From IMG/VR virus record IMGVR_UViG_3300032282_004821, positions 1 to 48,829 of that record: 48,829 nt of DNA; one strand, 5' to 3'. The stretch comes from a virus. Shown here piece by piece: positions 26,034 to 34,953 of this stretch. The notes below the pieces were generated by a model, which saw nothing but the letters and a program-made list of their open reading frames with translations, did no database searches and had not been told where the DNA came from. Both the position numbers and the translations under genes were made by a program. Within the stretch, counting starts at the first letter, position 1, and every line of letters starts with the position of its first letter.

Positions 26034-26779
26034 TGCAAGAAACACTATCTTCAACAACAGAAGATGTTTCGTCAAAAAAAAGAGGTAGAAAGGCTGTTAA
26101 AGAAAACTATTTTGATGTTAGAGAAGAAAATGCTGTTAGAAATTTTTTAATAGCGGAAACATCTCAAGAAAAAAATAAAATATATAATGAATTTCTAAGA
26201 GGCCCTCTAGATAAGATGATTTCATCTATTATTAGACGTTATAAATTGTATCGTAAAGATATGAATTTTGAAGAAATAAATATGGATACTCATTCATTTT
26301 TGATGACAAAAGTGGACAAATTTAAACCATCAAAAAATAAAAAAGCGTACTCTTATTTTGGAACAATATGTAAAAATTATTTGATGGGTCAAATAATTAA
26401 AGACCAAAAAGAAACAAACCGTAAAATATCATATGAAGATATCTCCTCAGTAATTGAACAAAGACCTGATATGATATATAGAATTGATGATGATGTTGTT
26501 GAAAATGATTTTGTTATTGTTGAATACTTAAAAGAATTAAAGAAATTTGTTGATTCCGAGAATTTAAATGATAATGAAAAAAAGTTAGGGTACGCTCTTA
26601 TAGATTTATTTGATAATTATCAAACAATATTTTCAAGTGCGGACAATAATAAGTTTAATAAAAACGTTATTTTACTCTCTTTAAGAGAAATGACAAATCT
26701 AAGCACCAAAGAAATTAGAGGTTCAATTAAAAGATTTAAAAAATTGTATTCAATAATACAAATTAAAATGAAAAATTAA
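26033..26779 (+). CDS. Late sigma factor, T4 gp55-like
   Basis: 248 residues. T4 gp55 directs host RNA polymerase to phage late promoters. Here the region near residues 55-130 has a sigma region 2-like pattern: GPLDKMISSIIRRYKLYRKD, VDKFKPSKNKKAYSYFGTIC, NYLMGQIIKDQKETNRKISY. This parallels the gp55 block around [20 protein letters not shown]. The C-terminal half (LSLREMTNLSTKEIRGSIKRF) looks like a helix-turn-helix able to recognise DNA, longer than in T4 gp55 (185 residues). The N-terminus is a basic, flexible tail. A TATTTATW element found before many structural genes is a candidate target. Similarity is judged by eye. Confidence 0.7.
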   Translation: MQETLSSTTEDVSSKKRGRKAVKENYFDVREENAVRNFLIAETSQEKNKIYNEFLRGPLDKMISSIIRRYKLYRKDMNFEEINMDTHSFLMTKVDKFKPSKNKKAYSYFGTICKNYLMGQIIKDQKETNRKISYEDISSVIEQRPDMIYRIDDDVVENDFVIVEYLKELKKFVDSENLNDNEKKLGYALIDLFDNYQTIFSSADNNKFNKNVILLSLREMTNLSTKEIRGSIKRFKKLYSIIQIKMKN

Positions 26780-26787
26780 TTGAAAAC

Positions 26788-26795
26788 TATTTATT
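26788..26795 (+). promoter_or_regulatory. Candidate late promoter (TATTTATT)
   Basis: TATTTATT ends 3 nt before ATG 26799, the first gene after the sigma factor. The spacing is shorter than the usual 8-15 nt, so a leaderless transcript or a false match is possible. Confidence 0.3.
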
Positions 26796-26798
26796 ATT

Positions 26799-27164
26799 AT
26801 GCCAAGACCTCAAAGAAAAGAAATTAATTTTAGTAAAGAGTCAATATTGTCTCTCATGCAAGAAATATATAATGAACTTGTAGAACAAAGAAATACTGCA
26901 ATAAGGATTCAAAATAAAATGTTAGTCATGTTAAAGGACCCTGAAGATATGACAACTATAGGTCCTGTGATAGAAAAACAACAAAAAATTGTTAATGACT
27001 GTGTCGAAAAAAAGATAAGTTTATCAAAATTACAATCAGGTATTTGGGAGAAATCCAATAATAATACAGAGTCATTTACTATTTCTGATTTAGATGATGA
27101 TTTGATTCAAAATCTATTGGAAAAAGATGTTTCTGCAGATAATGAAACATATAAAATGAAATAG
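26799..27164 (+). CDS. Small coiled-coil protein of the tail module
   Basis: 121 residues. A long amphipathic helix (SILSLMQEIYNELVEQRNTA, then NKMLVMLKDPED) is followed by KKISLSKLQSGIWEKSN and an acidic C-terminus (SDLDDDLIQNLLEKD). No family recognised. It precedes the large structural gene by 1 nt, so it may be a chaperone or a small baseplate part. Confidence 0.55.
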   Translation: MPRPQRKEINFSKESILSLMQEIYNELVEQRNTAIRIQNKMLVMLKDPEDMTTIGPVIEKQQKIVNDCVEKKISLSKLQSGIWEKSNNNTESFTISDLDDDLIQNLLEKDVSADNETYKMK

Positions 27165-27165
27165 T

Positions 27166-29247
27166 ATGCAATCTACAGATTTAGCGGATAGTTGGAAAAG
27201 CGCAAATAGTCAGGTTGAATCTATTAAGACATACAATGATATTTCTAGTGCGTCAAAAGAACTAAAAAGTTCTATTGGGGATTCCCTTTCAAAATCGGTA
27301 GGAGATTTAGCATCTCAACTTGGGTCTATTTCAGACCAACAAAAAAGATATTTAAGGGGTGCTCCAACATCTATGGACCAACTTTTAAATTTATTTGGTA
27401 CAACAAATGGTCAAGGGCCAGAATCTTTAAAATATTTAAGAAAAAAATTATTAGAGGCTTCTGTAAAAATGGAACCTCAAATACAAAAAATTCTTAGTGA
27501 AGAAACATTAAAAGTACTTGGGTGTTCTCAAGAACAATCGTATGTTGGAATACCTAAAGCCAGTTTAGAACTACAGCCATTACCTTTACAACCCGTATCT
27601 CAAGGGATTTATATACCCGTCCAATCTTTAGATATTGCAAATATGTTAAAATCTCCGGTAGATTCAAAAATCGGAAATATTTTTTATGAAAAACAAGAAC
27701 CTTCAACAGATACAAAATTCAAACCGTTTGGTGGTGATGAACCATACCCAATGAACAAAACTCTTAATTTAAGATTAAATGAGTTAGGTACATCTTTTTA
27801 TACCCAATTTGGAAAAAATTACCAAGGAAAATCACAACAAGATTTATTTGATATTCAATATACAACAACCAATGAATTTGGCGTTTCGGGTAATTTTTAT
27901 CGTGTAATATTAATAGATAGAGAATCATCCGTATCTGCAGGTGTTGCTGCAAATAAAGTAGGTGAGTTTTTAAAAGACTACTATAGTACAATAAAATTAG
28001 TTGATTCTGTTGATTGGACGGCTCAATTAATGAACATATTATCAGGGGCTATCAACATGAAAGCTCAACTTGGGTCTAATGATTTATTAAATCAATCTAA
28101 ATTTTATCTTCTTCTTCAAAGAATATTAGGTTTATGTTTTGATTCAAGAAGAGAAATTGATGTTAGTGGGATTTCTAAAGTTGCCGAATTAGATGGTGTA
28201 GATGAAAGTTTTTTTGAATTTACTGAAATAGATTTAAGAAATATTGATTTAAGAACTACTAATATTCAAAATGGTGTTGTTGAATTTGAAGATTGTGGTA
28301 ATGTTAAACTTCCTGTCGATTATAACACAATAATAGATGAATTGGTAATTTTTAGAGATTCTTTAAGTGGTCAAACACCTGAACAACAAGTGACATCAAT
28401 AGAAAAAATTATTGATACCTTATCTCAAAACCCTTCATGGGATATACCAAAAAATGTAAATATTTCTTTATCAATAAATAAAAATATATTAAAACAAATA
28501 CCTTTAGCAATTGCTTCCTCAGTACTAAGTCCAAAAGTTTTACTTCCAATATTCGCAATGTTATCAGTTGTAGAATCAAGTGCAAAAAATACATATAATC
28601 AAGCTCTAAACCCAATAAATGCCCTTATTCAATCAGGAAATACTGTAGGTAGTAAAGTTAATAATATTGTTGGTAATAATGTTGATTTTGTTAGAGTGTT
28701 TAAACAATTTAACACTGATGTTGTTTCAAGAATAGGAGCTCTTTATTTAAAAACTCTTTTTGAAATTTTAAAAAAAGATATTATAAATTTACTTAGTGTT
28801 GTCATTAAAGATATTCAAAAATCAAGCGCCGCTAAAAAATATGCAATAATTTTAAGATTGATTGGGATTGCCTTAGTGGTGGCCCAATTAATAAATGATT
28901 ATAGAAAATGTAAATCGTTAGTTGAGGATATATTGGCTTTATTAAAATTAATTAATGGTGGTGTTGCAGGTGGATTTACAATACCGTTACCTTTATTAGC
29001 ATTAACTAAATTCTTGCCAGGTTTTTCGGCGGAAAGGGCAACAATAAATACTCTTCAAGAATTACAATCATTAGGGGTCCCAACTGGTCCAATGCCTGAT
29101 GGCTCACCTAATTTTATGAATATTTTTATAAAATCAATACATTCAGGCGCAGATAAAGAACAATCAGAAAATGGTAAAGTTGAGGCGTTTGGACTTGTTC
29201 CACCATTAACCGGAGGTTATGTTGAAATTTTTGGAAAATCCGTATAA
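27166..29247 (+). CDS. Large virion structural protein (tail/baseplate module)
   Basis: 693 residues. The N-terminal 60 residues are helical (SASKELKSSIGDSLSKSVGDL). A middle part contains FYRVILIDRESSVSAGVAAN. Two hydrophobic helical stretches lie near residues 445-475 (IPLAIASSVLSPKVLLPIFA) and 560-580 (YAIILRLIGIALVVAQLIND). A Gly-rich end closes the protein (GGVAGGFTIPLPLLALTKF). No enzyme motif. It lies directly upstream of the OB-fold baseplate gene, in an order common in T4-like aquatic phages. Structural role is inferred from size and context. Confidence 0.5.
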   Translation: MQSTDLADSWKSANSQVESIKTYNDISSASKELKSSIGDSLSKSVGDLASQLGSISDQQKRYLRGAPTSMDQLLNLFGTTNGQGPESLKYLRKKLLEASVKMEPQIQKILSEETLKVLGCSQEQSYVGIPKASLELQPLPLQPVSQGIYIPVQSLDIANMLKSPVDSKIGNIFYEKQEPSTDTKFKPFGGDEPYPMNKTLNLRLNELGTSFYTQFGKNYQGKSQQDLFDIQYTTTNEFGVSGNFYRVILIDRESSVSAGVAANKVGEFLKDYYSTIKLVDSVDWTAQLMNILSGAINMKAQLGSNDLLNQSKFYLLLQRILGLCFDSRREIDVSGISKVAELDGVDESFFEFTEIDLRNIDLRTTNIQNGVVEFEDCGNVKLPVDYNTIIDELVIFRDSLSGQTPEQQVTSIEKIIDTLSQNPSWDIPKNVNISLSINKNILKQIPLAIASSVLSPKVLLPIFAMLSVVESSAKNTYNQALNPINALIQSGNTVGSKVNNIVGNNVDFVRVFKQFNTDVVSRIGALYLKTLFEILKKDIINLLSVVIKDIQKSSAAKKYAIILRLIGIALVVAQLINDYRKCKSLVEDILALLKLINGGVAGGFTIPLPLLALTKFLPGFSAERATINTLQELQSLGVPTGPMPDGSPNFMNIFIKSIHSGADKEQSENGKVEAFGLVPPLTGGYVEIFGKSV

Positions 29248-29248
29248 T

Positions 29249-29455
29249 ATGATAAAAGAAAATTTTGAAAATATTGTTAAAGAACAAACAAATTTAAAAA
29301 ATTTACCAAATTCTAAATTAATTGAATTTATGGACGACTTATCGTCTGATTTTGAAACAACAAAACAAAATATAATAAATCTAACAATTTATTTAGATAA
29401 AGTAGAAGAACTATATAATAACACACTTAAAGAATATCAAACAAGAACAAGATGA
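29249..29455 (+). CDS. Small helical protein
   Basis: 68 residues from ATG 29249 (an ATG at 29219 lies inside the preceding gene). Almost all helix: MIKENFENIVKEQTNLKNL, then FETTKQNIINLTIYLDKVEELYNN. Probably a coiled coil. Sandwiched, with a 4-nt overlap, before the baseplate gene, so likely a tail assembly or baseplate accessory protein. Function unknown. Confidence 0.5.
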   Translation: MIKENFENIVKEQTNLKNLPNSKLIEFMDDLSSDFETTKQNIINLTIYLDKVEELYNNTLKEYQTRTR

Positions 29456-31002
29456 ACGAACCAATATTTTTTCAATGTCAAGTGTTAGATAATGAAGACC
29501 CATTAATGTTGGGAAGAGTGAGAGGTAGGCTATTGGCCCCACCAAATAATGCTTCATATGAATCTGTTTTAGCTTCGATTACATCTCCTCCGTGGAATGA
29601 AGAAAAAGATAAATGGACTACAAGAGACCCTTTTATTTTTAATCCATTATTACCATATTTTGTATATCAAGTTCCAAAAGTTGAAGAATTAATTCAAATT
29701 ATTTTTGTAAATAACGATTACCCATATCAAAATCAATATTACATACAAAGTAATTTTTATTCTCCAACATCTTCTAATTTTCAATTTAGTCAGGGAGCGA
29801 ATGCAGGTACTGGTACAGGAATGCAAATAAAAAATCCTAAACCATTAAAAAATCAAGATGGCACCTATACAGACAAAGAAATTCATAAAGGTGTATTTCC
29901 TCAGCCAGGAGATAATGCCATTTTAGGTAGAGGATGTGCTGATTTAATTGTTAAAGATAATGAAGTCTTATTAAGGGCCGGTAAGTTTAAAGGTCAAACT
30001 CTCCAACCTAACATAATACCTGTAGGTAATCCACAAAGAGGGTTTTTACAATTATCTAGATTTCAATCAATAAAAATACCACAACCAACAAAAACTAGAG
30101 CACAATTAAATAACATAGTTGTTAGTGTAAAATATCTAATAGAATGGGTTATTACTAATCCAGAAAATAAAGAAGATAAATTTGCGGGAAGTGTTTATTT
30201 ATATCAATTAAAACCTGATTTATCAACAAATTCAGAAAATATTACAGTAGATAGTATTATTAATGAAAAATTAAAAAAATTGGTTGCATCCGAATCTTTT
30301 ACATTATTATCTAAAGTAGAAACAATTGTATTTATTAATAATTTTATTAAAACTTGTAATAGTAAAAATAAAACAACTTCTGGTGTACAATTATTTCCAG
30401 GAAATCAAATATTTCAAGAAGATAATAAATTTCCAATATTTTATAGACCAAATAAGTTAACATATTCTAATATAAATCCGTCAAGTTCCAACGCATCAAG
30501 TTCTGAAGCAACTAACAATATTACAGAAATTTTTAATTCAATAAAGTTATTTCCAGCATTAAACCAAGGTGGATTTGGTTTGATTTATGCAAAAAATAAA
30601 GTTGGTAAACCAACGGAAATTAAAAAAATTAAAGTACCGCAATCAAAATACGTTAATTCACCTACAGTGTACGGTGCATTAGGTGCCGATAAACTATTTC
30701 TATTATCACATTTTACTTCAATACCTGGAAAAGGAAAAATAAATTTTAATGATACGTTATATGGAATTTCAAATGAAAAATTTTCAGATGAAATTATTCC
30801 AAAAACTTCAAGTATGGTTAGAGGTGAAGAATTGATGGAATTAATTAATTTGATTGTTAGGTTCCTTACAACACATACTCACGCATATCCAGGACTTCCT
30901 CCTGTACCAGTCACACAAGACGGAACAACGACTTCACAAATCCTTACAGAGTTACAAAATGCGGTAAATAAAATACTTAATGCGAATATCCGAATTAATT
31001 GA
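29452..31002 (+). CDS. Baseplate hub/spike-like protein with gp5-type OB fold
   Basis: 516 residues. Residues 1-100 start with a gp5/VgrG-type OB domain (FQCQVLDNEDPLMLGRVRGR, then PYFVYQVPKVEELIQIIF). Residues about 150-185 (GVFPQPGDNAILGRGCADLI, EVLLRAGKFKG) continue the spike-like region. The C-terminal THTHAYPGLPPVP motif is typical of spike/baseplate proteins. No lysozyme domain is seen, unlike T4 gp5. Likely forms the central baseplate spike or hub that pierces the host envelope. Confidence 0.65.
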   Translation: MNEPIFFQCQVLDNEDPLMLGRVRGRLLAPPNNASYESVLASITSPPWNEEKDKWTTRDPFIFNPLLPYFVYQVPKVEELIQIIFVNNDYPYQNQYYIQSNFYSPTSSNFQFSQGANAGTGTGMQIKNPKPLKNQDGTYTDKEIHKGVFPQPGDNAILGRGCADLIVKDNEVLLRAGKFKGQTLQPNIIPVGNPQRGFLQLSRFQSIKIPQPTKTRAQLNNIVVSVKYLIEWVITNPENKEDKFAGSVYLYQLKPDLSTNSENITVDSIINEKLKKLVASESFTLLSKVETIVFINNFIKTCNSKNKTTSGVQLFPGNQIFQEDNKFPIFYRPNKLTYSNINPSSSNASSSEATNNITEIFNSIKLFPALNQGGFGLIYAKNKVGKPTEIKKIKVPQSKYVNSPTVYGALGADKLFLLSHFTSIPGKGKINFNDTLYGISNEKFSDEIIPKTSSMVRGEELMELINLIVRFLTTHTHAYPGLPPVPVTQDGTTTSQILTELQNAVNKILNANIRIN

Positions 31003-31010
31003 TATTTATT
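31003..31010 (+). promoter_or_regulatory. Candidate late promoter (TATTTATT)
   Basis: TATTTATT ends 11 nt before ATG 31022 of the large structural gene, in the 19-bp gap after the baseplate gene. Confidence 0.45.
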
Positions 31011-31021
31011 GAAAAAGATTA

Positions 31022-33352
31022 ATGTCAATTTTAAGGTCATACATAGATAAAAATAATACAATAGTTTCGAATTCCACAGTTAATACAGGTAGGAACCCTG
31101 TTATTGAATTAAACTTTGGTGCATCGGATTTAATTGTACCAAATTACGGATATACAAGATTTATATTTGATTTAGATTTAAGTCTATTAAGAAGTGATAT
31201 TCAATCAGGTGTCATATCAACAGGATGTACTTCAGCAATGACACATACCCTTAAAATGACCAATACATCATCATTTGATAATGAATTATTAAACACATTC
31301 ATGTCAAATGAAAGAAGAAGGGCAACATCATTTGATTTAATCCTTTTTAGAATTCCTGAAACTTGTAATCCTACACCCGCACAATCAGCATATACAGAAA
31401 CAGTACAATATACTTATCCAAATGCGGTTTTTGCTGAAACATGGGGAACATATACAACTGGTTTTATTGCATCTCAAGGATATAGTTCAGATAATATTAT
31501 TTATGCTGAAGGAATTTGTTCTGATGATGTTGATGGGCCAACATTTACCGGTATAAATAATATTGGTGAATTTCCGGAATCTATGAATACTTTTCTTGGA
31601 CCATTTATGTCGGGAGGATTGGCAGGATATCCTTTTGTTGGAAGTGTTGGTTTAGGAGCATGGGCGAGCCACGTTACAAACACAGGAACATTGTTTATTT
31701 CAAGTATGCCACACATAGGAATTACCGAAGATGGAGATGTTGGTTACATGTATCGTAGGGGTCAAGGAACTTATCTTTCAAATACTTGTGGTGCCGTTGC
31801 AGGTGCTATTGGTTGGGTTACTAGTTCTAATGACGCACCAGTATATACAGGATTTACTGATGGAGGTAACTATGAATTTTTTGTATTAACAGATATTTTA
31901 TGGCCATACAAATCTACCTTAACAGGTATGACTTATGGAGAACAAATGAAATTTGCTACAGACGCAATTAGAGACGCCGCAGAACAATTTATTATTGCAA
32001 ATTTACCAGCATCAGTTACAGCACAAACATCTAATGATGTTTATTTTTGTAATGGTATTTTTATTAATACCGATGACGGTAGCGAAGCATATGTTGATAT
32101 TAATAGATTTAAAAGATATAATACAAGTGCAAATACATGGACAGATTTAACTTCAATATACTTAAGCGGATTAACCGCAGCAACCCCTGTTCAAACATGT
32201 ATCCCAACACCACAATATTGGGACGAAGGTGTTGGTTATGATTATAATGATTTTAATATAACAAAAAATAGTCCTTACGGAGGGTCTACACCATTAACTT
32301 ACGTTGATAGTAGAGCGTTCTCAACAAGACCATCCAATTGGTATCAAACAACAACAATATCTAATTGGTCCAATCCAGGAATTTATAATAATAAAAATGA
32401 AGGAACAGTTAATTACAATGATTTATCTATTATAGCAAGACAACATTTTGAATTTGGTGATGAGGATATTGAAATGGATATGACATCTGAAATTCAAGGA
32501 GTATTAGATGGTTCTATTACAGGTGTGACTGGTTGGGGTATTGCTTATTTACCTCAAATTGAAAATATTTCAGGTCTTACTGACAGTTATAGTGTTGCTT
32601 TCTTTTCAAGACATACTCAAACATTTTATCAACCATATCTTTTAACAAATTATGATGATTTAATTCAAGACGACAGAAATTTATTTTTAAAAAATCAGGA
32701 AAACAAATTATTTTTATATATCTATCAAAACGGAAATTTGGTAAATTTAGATAATTTACCTTTTGTTAGAATTGAAGATAGAAATGGTGAGGCGATTTCA
32801 GGAATGGCTTCATTAACTACTTGTTTAAGGACTAAAGGAGTTTATGAAGTTATTGTTCCAAATGGTTTTTCTGGAAGTCCAACTCCTTGTGAATATTTTG
32901 ACATATGGTCTGGATTGACAATAAATGGTCAAAACATACCTAATGTTACAAATCAATTTATTTTACAAAATTATACAGCAGGAATAACAATAGGTTCAAA
33001 ATCAAAAGACCCTGAAATTTATGGATTTGATTTTTATGGAATATTACAAAATGAAAAAATATTAAATTCTGATATCAGAAAAGTTGGTGTAACAATTAAA
33101 AAGGCATACACAGGACAACAATTACTATTAAATGTTTCCGCATTTTATAGAGTATATGTTAAAGAAGGAACAACTGAAGTTCAAGTTCAAGATTGGACAC
33201 CAATTAATAGAACACCAAACGAATATTATTTCATATTTGATATGAGAGATAAAATACCTAACGAATATTATGTTGATATTCAAGTGAATACTAGTGGAGA
33301 GAAAGATACTTATAAAAAACAATTAACTTTTCAAATTGTAAATAAAAAGTAA
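31022..33352 (+). CDS. Large structural/adhesin-like protein
   Basis: 776 residues, beta-rich, with many Gly/Thr/Ser/Tyr residues and no enzyme motif. The N-terminal part (SILRSYIDKNNTIVSN, ELNFGASDLIVPNYGYTRFI) looks like a virion-attachment domain. The central part is rich in aromatic and Asp residues. The C-terminal 250 residues (FDFYGILQNEKILNSDIRKV, YRVYVKEGTTEVQVQDWTPI) resemble beta-sandwich baseplate or fibre parts. Probably a tail or baseplate protein, perhaps receptor-binding. The stop overlaps the next ATG by 1 nt. Confidence 0.5.
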   Translation: MSILRSYIDKNNTIVSNSTVNTGRNPVIELNFGASDLIVPNYGYTRFIFDLDLSLLRSDIQSGVISTGCTSAMTHTLKMTNTSSFDNELLNTFMSNERRRATSFDLILFRIPETCNPTPAQSAYTETVQYTYPNAVFAETWGTYTTGFIASQGYSSDNIIYAEGICSDDVDGPTFTGINNIGEFPESMNTFLGPFMSGGLAGYPFVGSVGLGAWASHVTNTGTLFISSMPHIGITEDGDVGYMYRRGQGTYLSNTCGAVAGAIGWVTSSNDAPVYTGFTDGGNYEFFVLTDILWPYKSTLTGMTYGEQMKFATDAIRDAAEQFIIANLPASVTAQTSNDVYFCNGIFINTDDGSEAYVDINRFKRYNTSANTWTDLTSIYLSGLTAATPVQTCIPTPQYWDEGVGYDYNDFNITKNSPYGGSTPLTYVDSRAFSTRPSNWYQTTTISNWSNPGIYNNKNEGTVNYNDLSIIARQHFEFGDEDIEMDMTSEIQGVLDGSITGVTGWGIAYLPQIENISGLTDSYSVAFFSRHTQTFYQPYLLTNYDDLIQDDRNLFLKNQENKLFLYIYQNGNLVNLDNLPFVRIEDRNGEAISGMASLTTCLRTKGVYEVIVPNGFSGSPTPCEYFDIWSGLTINGQNIPNVTNQFILQNYTAGITIGSKSKDPEIYGFDFYGILQNEKILNSDIRKVGVTIKKAYTGQQLLLNVSAFYRVYVKEGTTEVQVQDWTPINRTPNEYYFIFDMRDKIPNEYYVDIQVNTSGEKDTYKKQLTFQIVNKK

Positions 33353-34053
33353 TGAAAAAAAATATTCAAGAACAAGATATTAAAGCCCAAAAAACTAGTG
33401 ATGGTAAAGTTAATATTAATGGGTACAAATATAGATTAGAAGTAAAAAAACCATTGGTTGGTTGGATGCAAGTTAATATTGATGAATTAACTCCAATTCC
33501 ATCTGGATGGAAAGTTACTGCAAGTAAAATGGGTGTCACCCAAACGGATATTGTACCATCAGACACAATATCAGTAATAAATAAAAACATTGGTCAACTT
33601 CAAATTGATTTAGGAGGTAAACAACCAAAAAGACTCGTTAAAGAAGAAAATATGAAAAAAATAATTAAATTAACAGAAACTGATTTAGAAAACTTAATTA
33701 AAAAAGTTTTAAAAGAACAAGAAATTGAAGAGGGTATTTTTGACGGAGTAAAAGACTTGTATAGAGGAGTTAAAGGAGCTAAACGAGGATTTGGAATGGA
33801 TTATTTCCAAAATATGAGTAAACTAGAACATCTAATTAAAAAATTAAAAAATTTAGATGTTCCTAATGAAAAAGTTATGGCAGAGTTAAAACAATTAAGA
33901 ACTAAAGTATCTTCATTAGGGATGCCTCAACAAAGAAAAACCGCGTTACTTTCTCTTATAGATAACTCTCTTTACCATTTTGGTAAATACTCAACAATTA
34001 ATGACCAAATTTTAGCACAAATACAAACATTAAATTTAGATAATTGGAAATAA
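33352..34053 (+). CDS. Two-part protein with internal (L/I)xE tag
   Basis: 233 residues. Residues 1-100 are a beta-rich domain (GYKYRLEVKKPLVGWMQVNI, TPIPSGWKVTASKMGVTQTD). Then, beginning at an internal ATG (33652), comes the tag KLTETDLENLIKKVLKE, followed by a helical domain (EGIFDGVKDLYRGVKGAKRG). The tag is identical at DNA level to the start of the next gene. So this is either a fusion of two genes or one gene with an internal second start. L-K-E inside the tag fits a prohead-protease-type cleavage site, which would separate the halves. Function unknown. Confidence 0.6.
   Translation: MKKNIQEQDIKAQKTSDGKVNINGYKYRLEVKKPLVGWMQVNIDELTPIPSGWKVTASKMGVTQTDIVPSDTISVINKNIGQLQIDLGGKQPKRLVKEENMKKIIKLTETDLENLIKKVLKEQEIEEGIFDGVKDLYRGVKGAKRGFGMDYFQNMSKLEHLIKKLKNLDVPNEKVMAELKQLRTKVSSLGMPQQRKTALLSLIDNSLYHFGKYSTINDQILAQIQTLNLDNWK
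33649..33723 (+). repeat. 75-bp direct repeat, copy 1 (tag-encoding)
   Basis: This 75-bp stretch is identical to 34052-34126. It encodes the tag ending KKVLKEQE. Identity stops exactly where the tag ends, which points to recent duplication or gene conversion of the tag alone. Confidence 0.9.
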
Positions 34054-34126
34054 TATGAAAAAAATAATTAAATTAACAGAAACTGATTTAGAAAACTTAA
34101 TTAAAAAAGTTTTAAAAGAACAAGAA
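34052..34126 (+). repeat. 75-bp direct repeat, copy 2 (tag-encoding)
   Basis: Second perfect copy of the segment at 33649-33723, here at the true N-terminus of a different protein. Copies are 403 bp apart. Confidence 0.9.
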
Positions 34127-34516
34127 TCACCAAATTATATGTTTTTTAGTAATTTGGAACAAATTAAAAGACAATGTGAATTATTATTGGAATTAGACCC
34201 AAATAAAATTGATGATATTCTAATGAATGGTCATGACTGGGCTGATGACCATATAACAGTTGCAAAAGAAAATATTGACCAAGTATTTGATTTCATGATG
34301 AATGAAACAAAAAGAGATAATAACGACCAAGAAGATATGATGACTGAAGGTGCTAAAAAAACTGGTACTAAATTATGTTCAAGAGGTTATAATGCCGCCA
34401 AAGCAAAATTTAAAGTTTTTCCTAGTGCATATAGTTCGGGTTATGGGGTTCAAGTTTGTAAAGGAAAAATTAAAGGATTAGACGGAAAAAAACATTGTTC
34501 CGGAACATATTGTTAA
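34055..34516 (+). CDS. Tagged small protein with Cys-containing basic domain
   Basis: 153 residues. Residues 1-24 are the shared tag (LTETDLENLIKKVLKE, then QE). The middle is acidic (DDILMNGHDWADDHITVA). The C-terminal 50 residues are basic with four Cys: KLCSRGYNAAKAKFKVFPSA, YGVQVCKGKIKG, KKHCSGTYC. This small domain is of a kind that recurs in phage proteins; I know no secure function. The tag would be removed after L-K-E if it acts as a capsid-targeting sequence, leaving a basic protein that could bind packaged DNA. Confidence 0.6.
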   Translation: MKKIIKLTETDLENLIKKVLKEQESPNYMFFSNLEQIKRQCELLLELDPNKIDDILMNGHDWADDHITVAKENIDQVFDFMMNETKRDNNDQEDMMTEGAKKTGTKLCSRGYNAAKAKFKVFPSAYSSGYGVQVCKGKIKGLDGKKHCSGTYC

Positions 34517-34540
34517 TTTAAAATATTATTATTATTTTTG
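34510..34540 (+). promoter_or_regulatory. Bacteroidota-type promoter (TTG-N20-TAnnTTTG)
   Basis: TTG at 34510-34512, 20-nt spacer, then TATTTTTG at 34533-34540, matching the TAnnTTTG -7 element of Bacteroidota housekeeping promoters. It lies 20 nt upstream of ATG 34561. Confidence 0.55.
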
Positions 34541-34560
34541 ATAAACAATTCGTACCAATC

Positions 34561-34953
34561 ATGCAAAAATCTGGAATACTATTTAATATTTTTTTATATC
34601 TCAGAGACAAGTTTGACCCAAAACCAATAGTAAGTGAAGAAGTTATTACTTGTAAAGAAATAGTTTTAAAATTATTAGACTATCCTAAAACAGAAGTAGT
34701 TTTTATACCTGTATCACATAAGAGATTTATTATAAATAAAGAAAAAGAAATTTCAGTAACTATTGAAAATAGAACTATACACATTATAAATCATGTATAT
34801 AGTTACATTCTTTATATTGAAGATGAAAAATCTTACCAAAGTATTGTAGATAAATTTAATTTTGTTTCTGAAAAAAAGAAAACTGAATTAGAAGAAAAAA
34901 TAACTACTAATATTAAACATTCTTTAATTAGAATTTTAGAAAATCTTAACTAA
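34561..34953 (+). CDS. Hypothetical protein
   Basis: 130 residues, beta then helix (VVFIPVSHKRFIINKEKEIS, TIENRTIHIINHVYSYILYI, and a charged C-terminal helix). No family recognised. It has its own host-type promoter, and its stop overlaps the convergent minus-strand gene by 8 nt. Probably an early or constitutive accessory gene. Confidence 0.6.
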   Translation: MQKSGILFNIFLYLRDKFDPKPIVSEEVITCKEIVLKLLDYPKTEVVFIPVSHKRFIINKEKEISVTIENRTIHIINHVYSYILYIEDEKSYQSIVDKFNFVSEKKKTELEEKITTNIKHSLIRILENLN

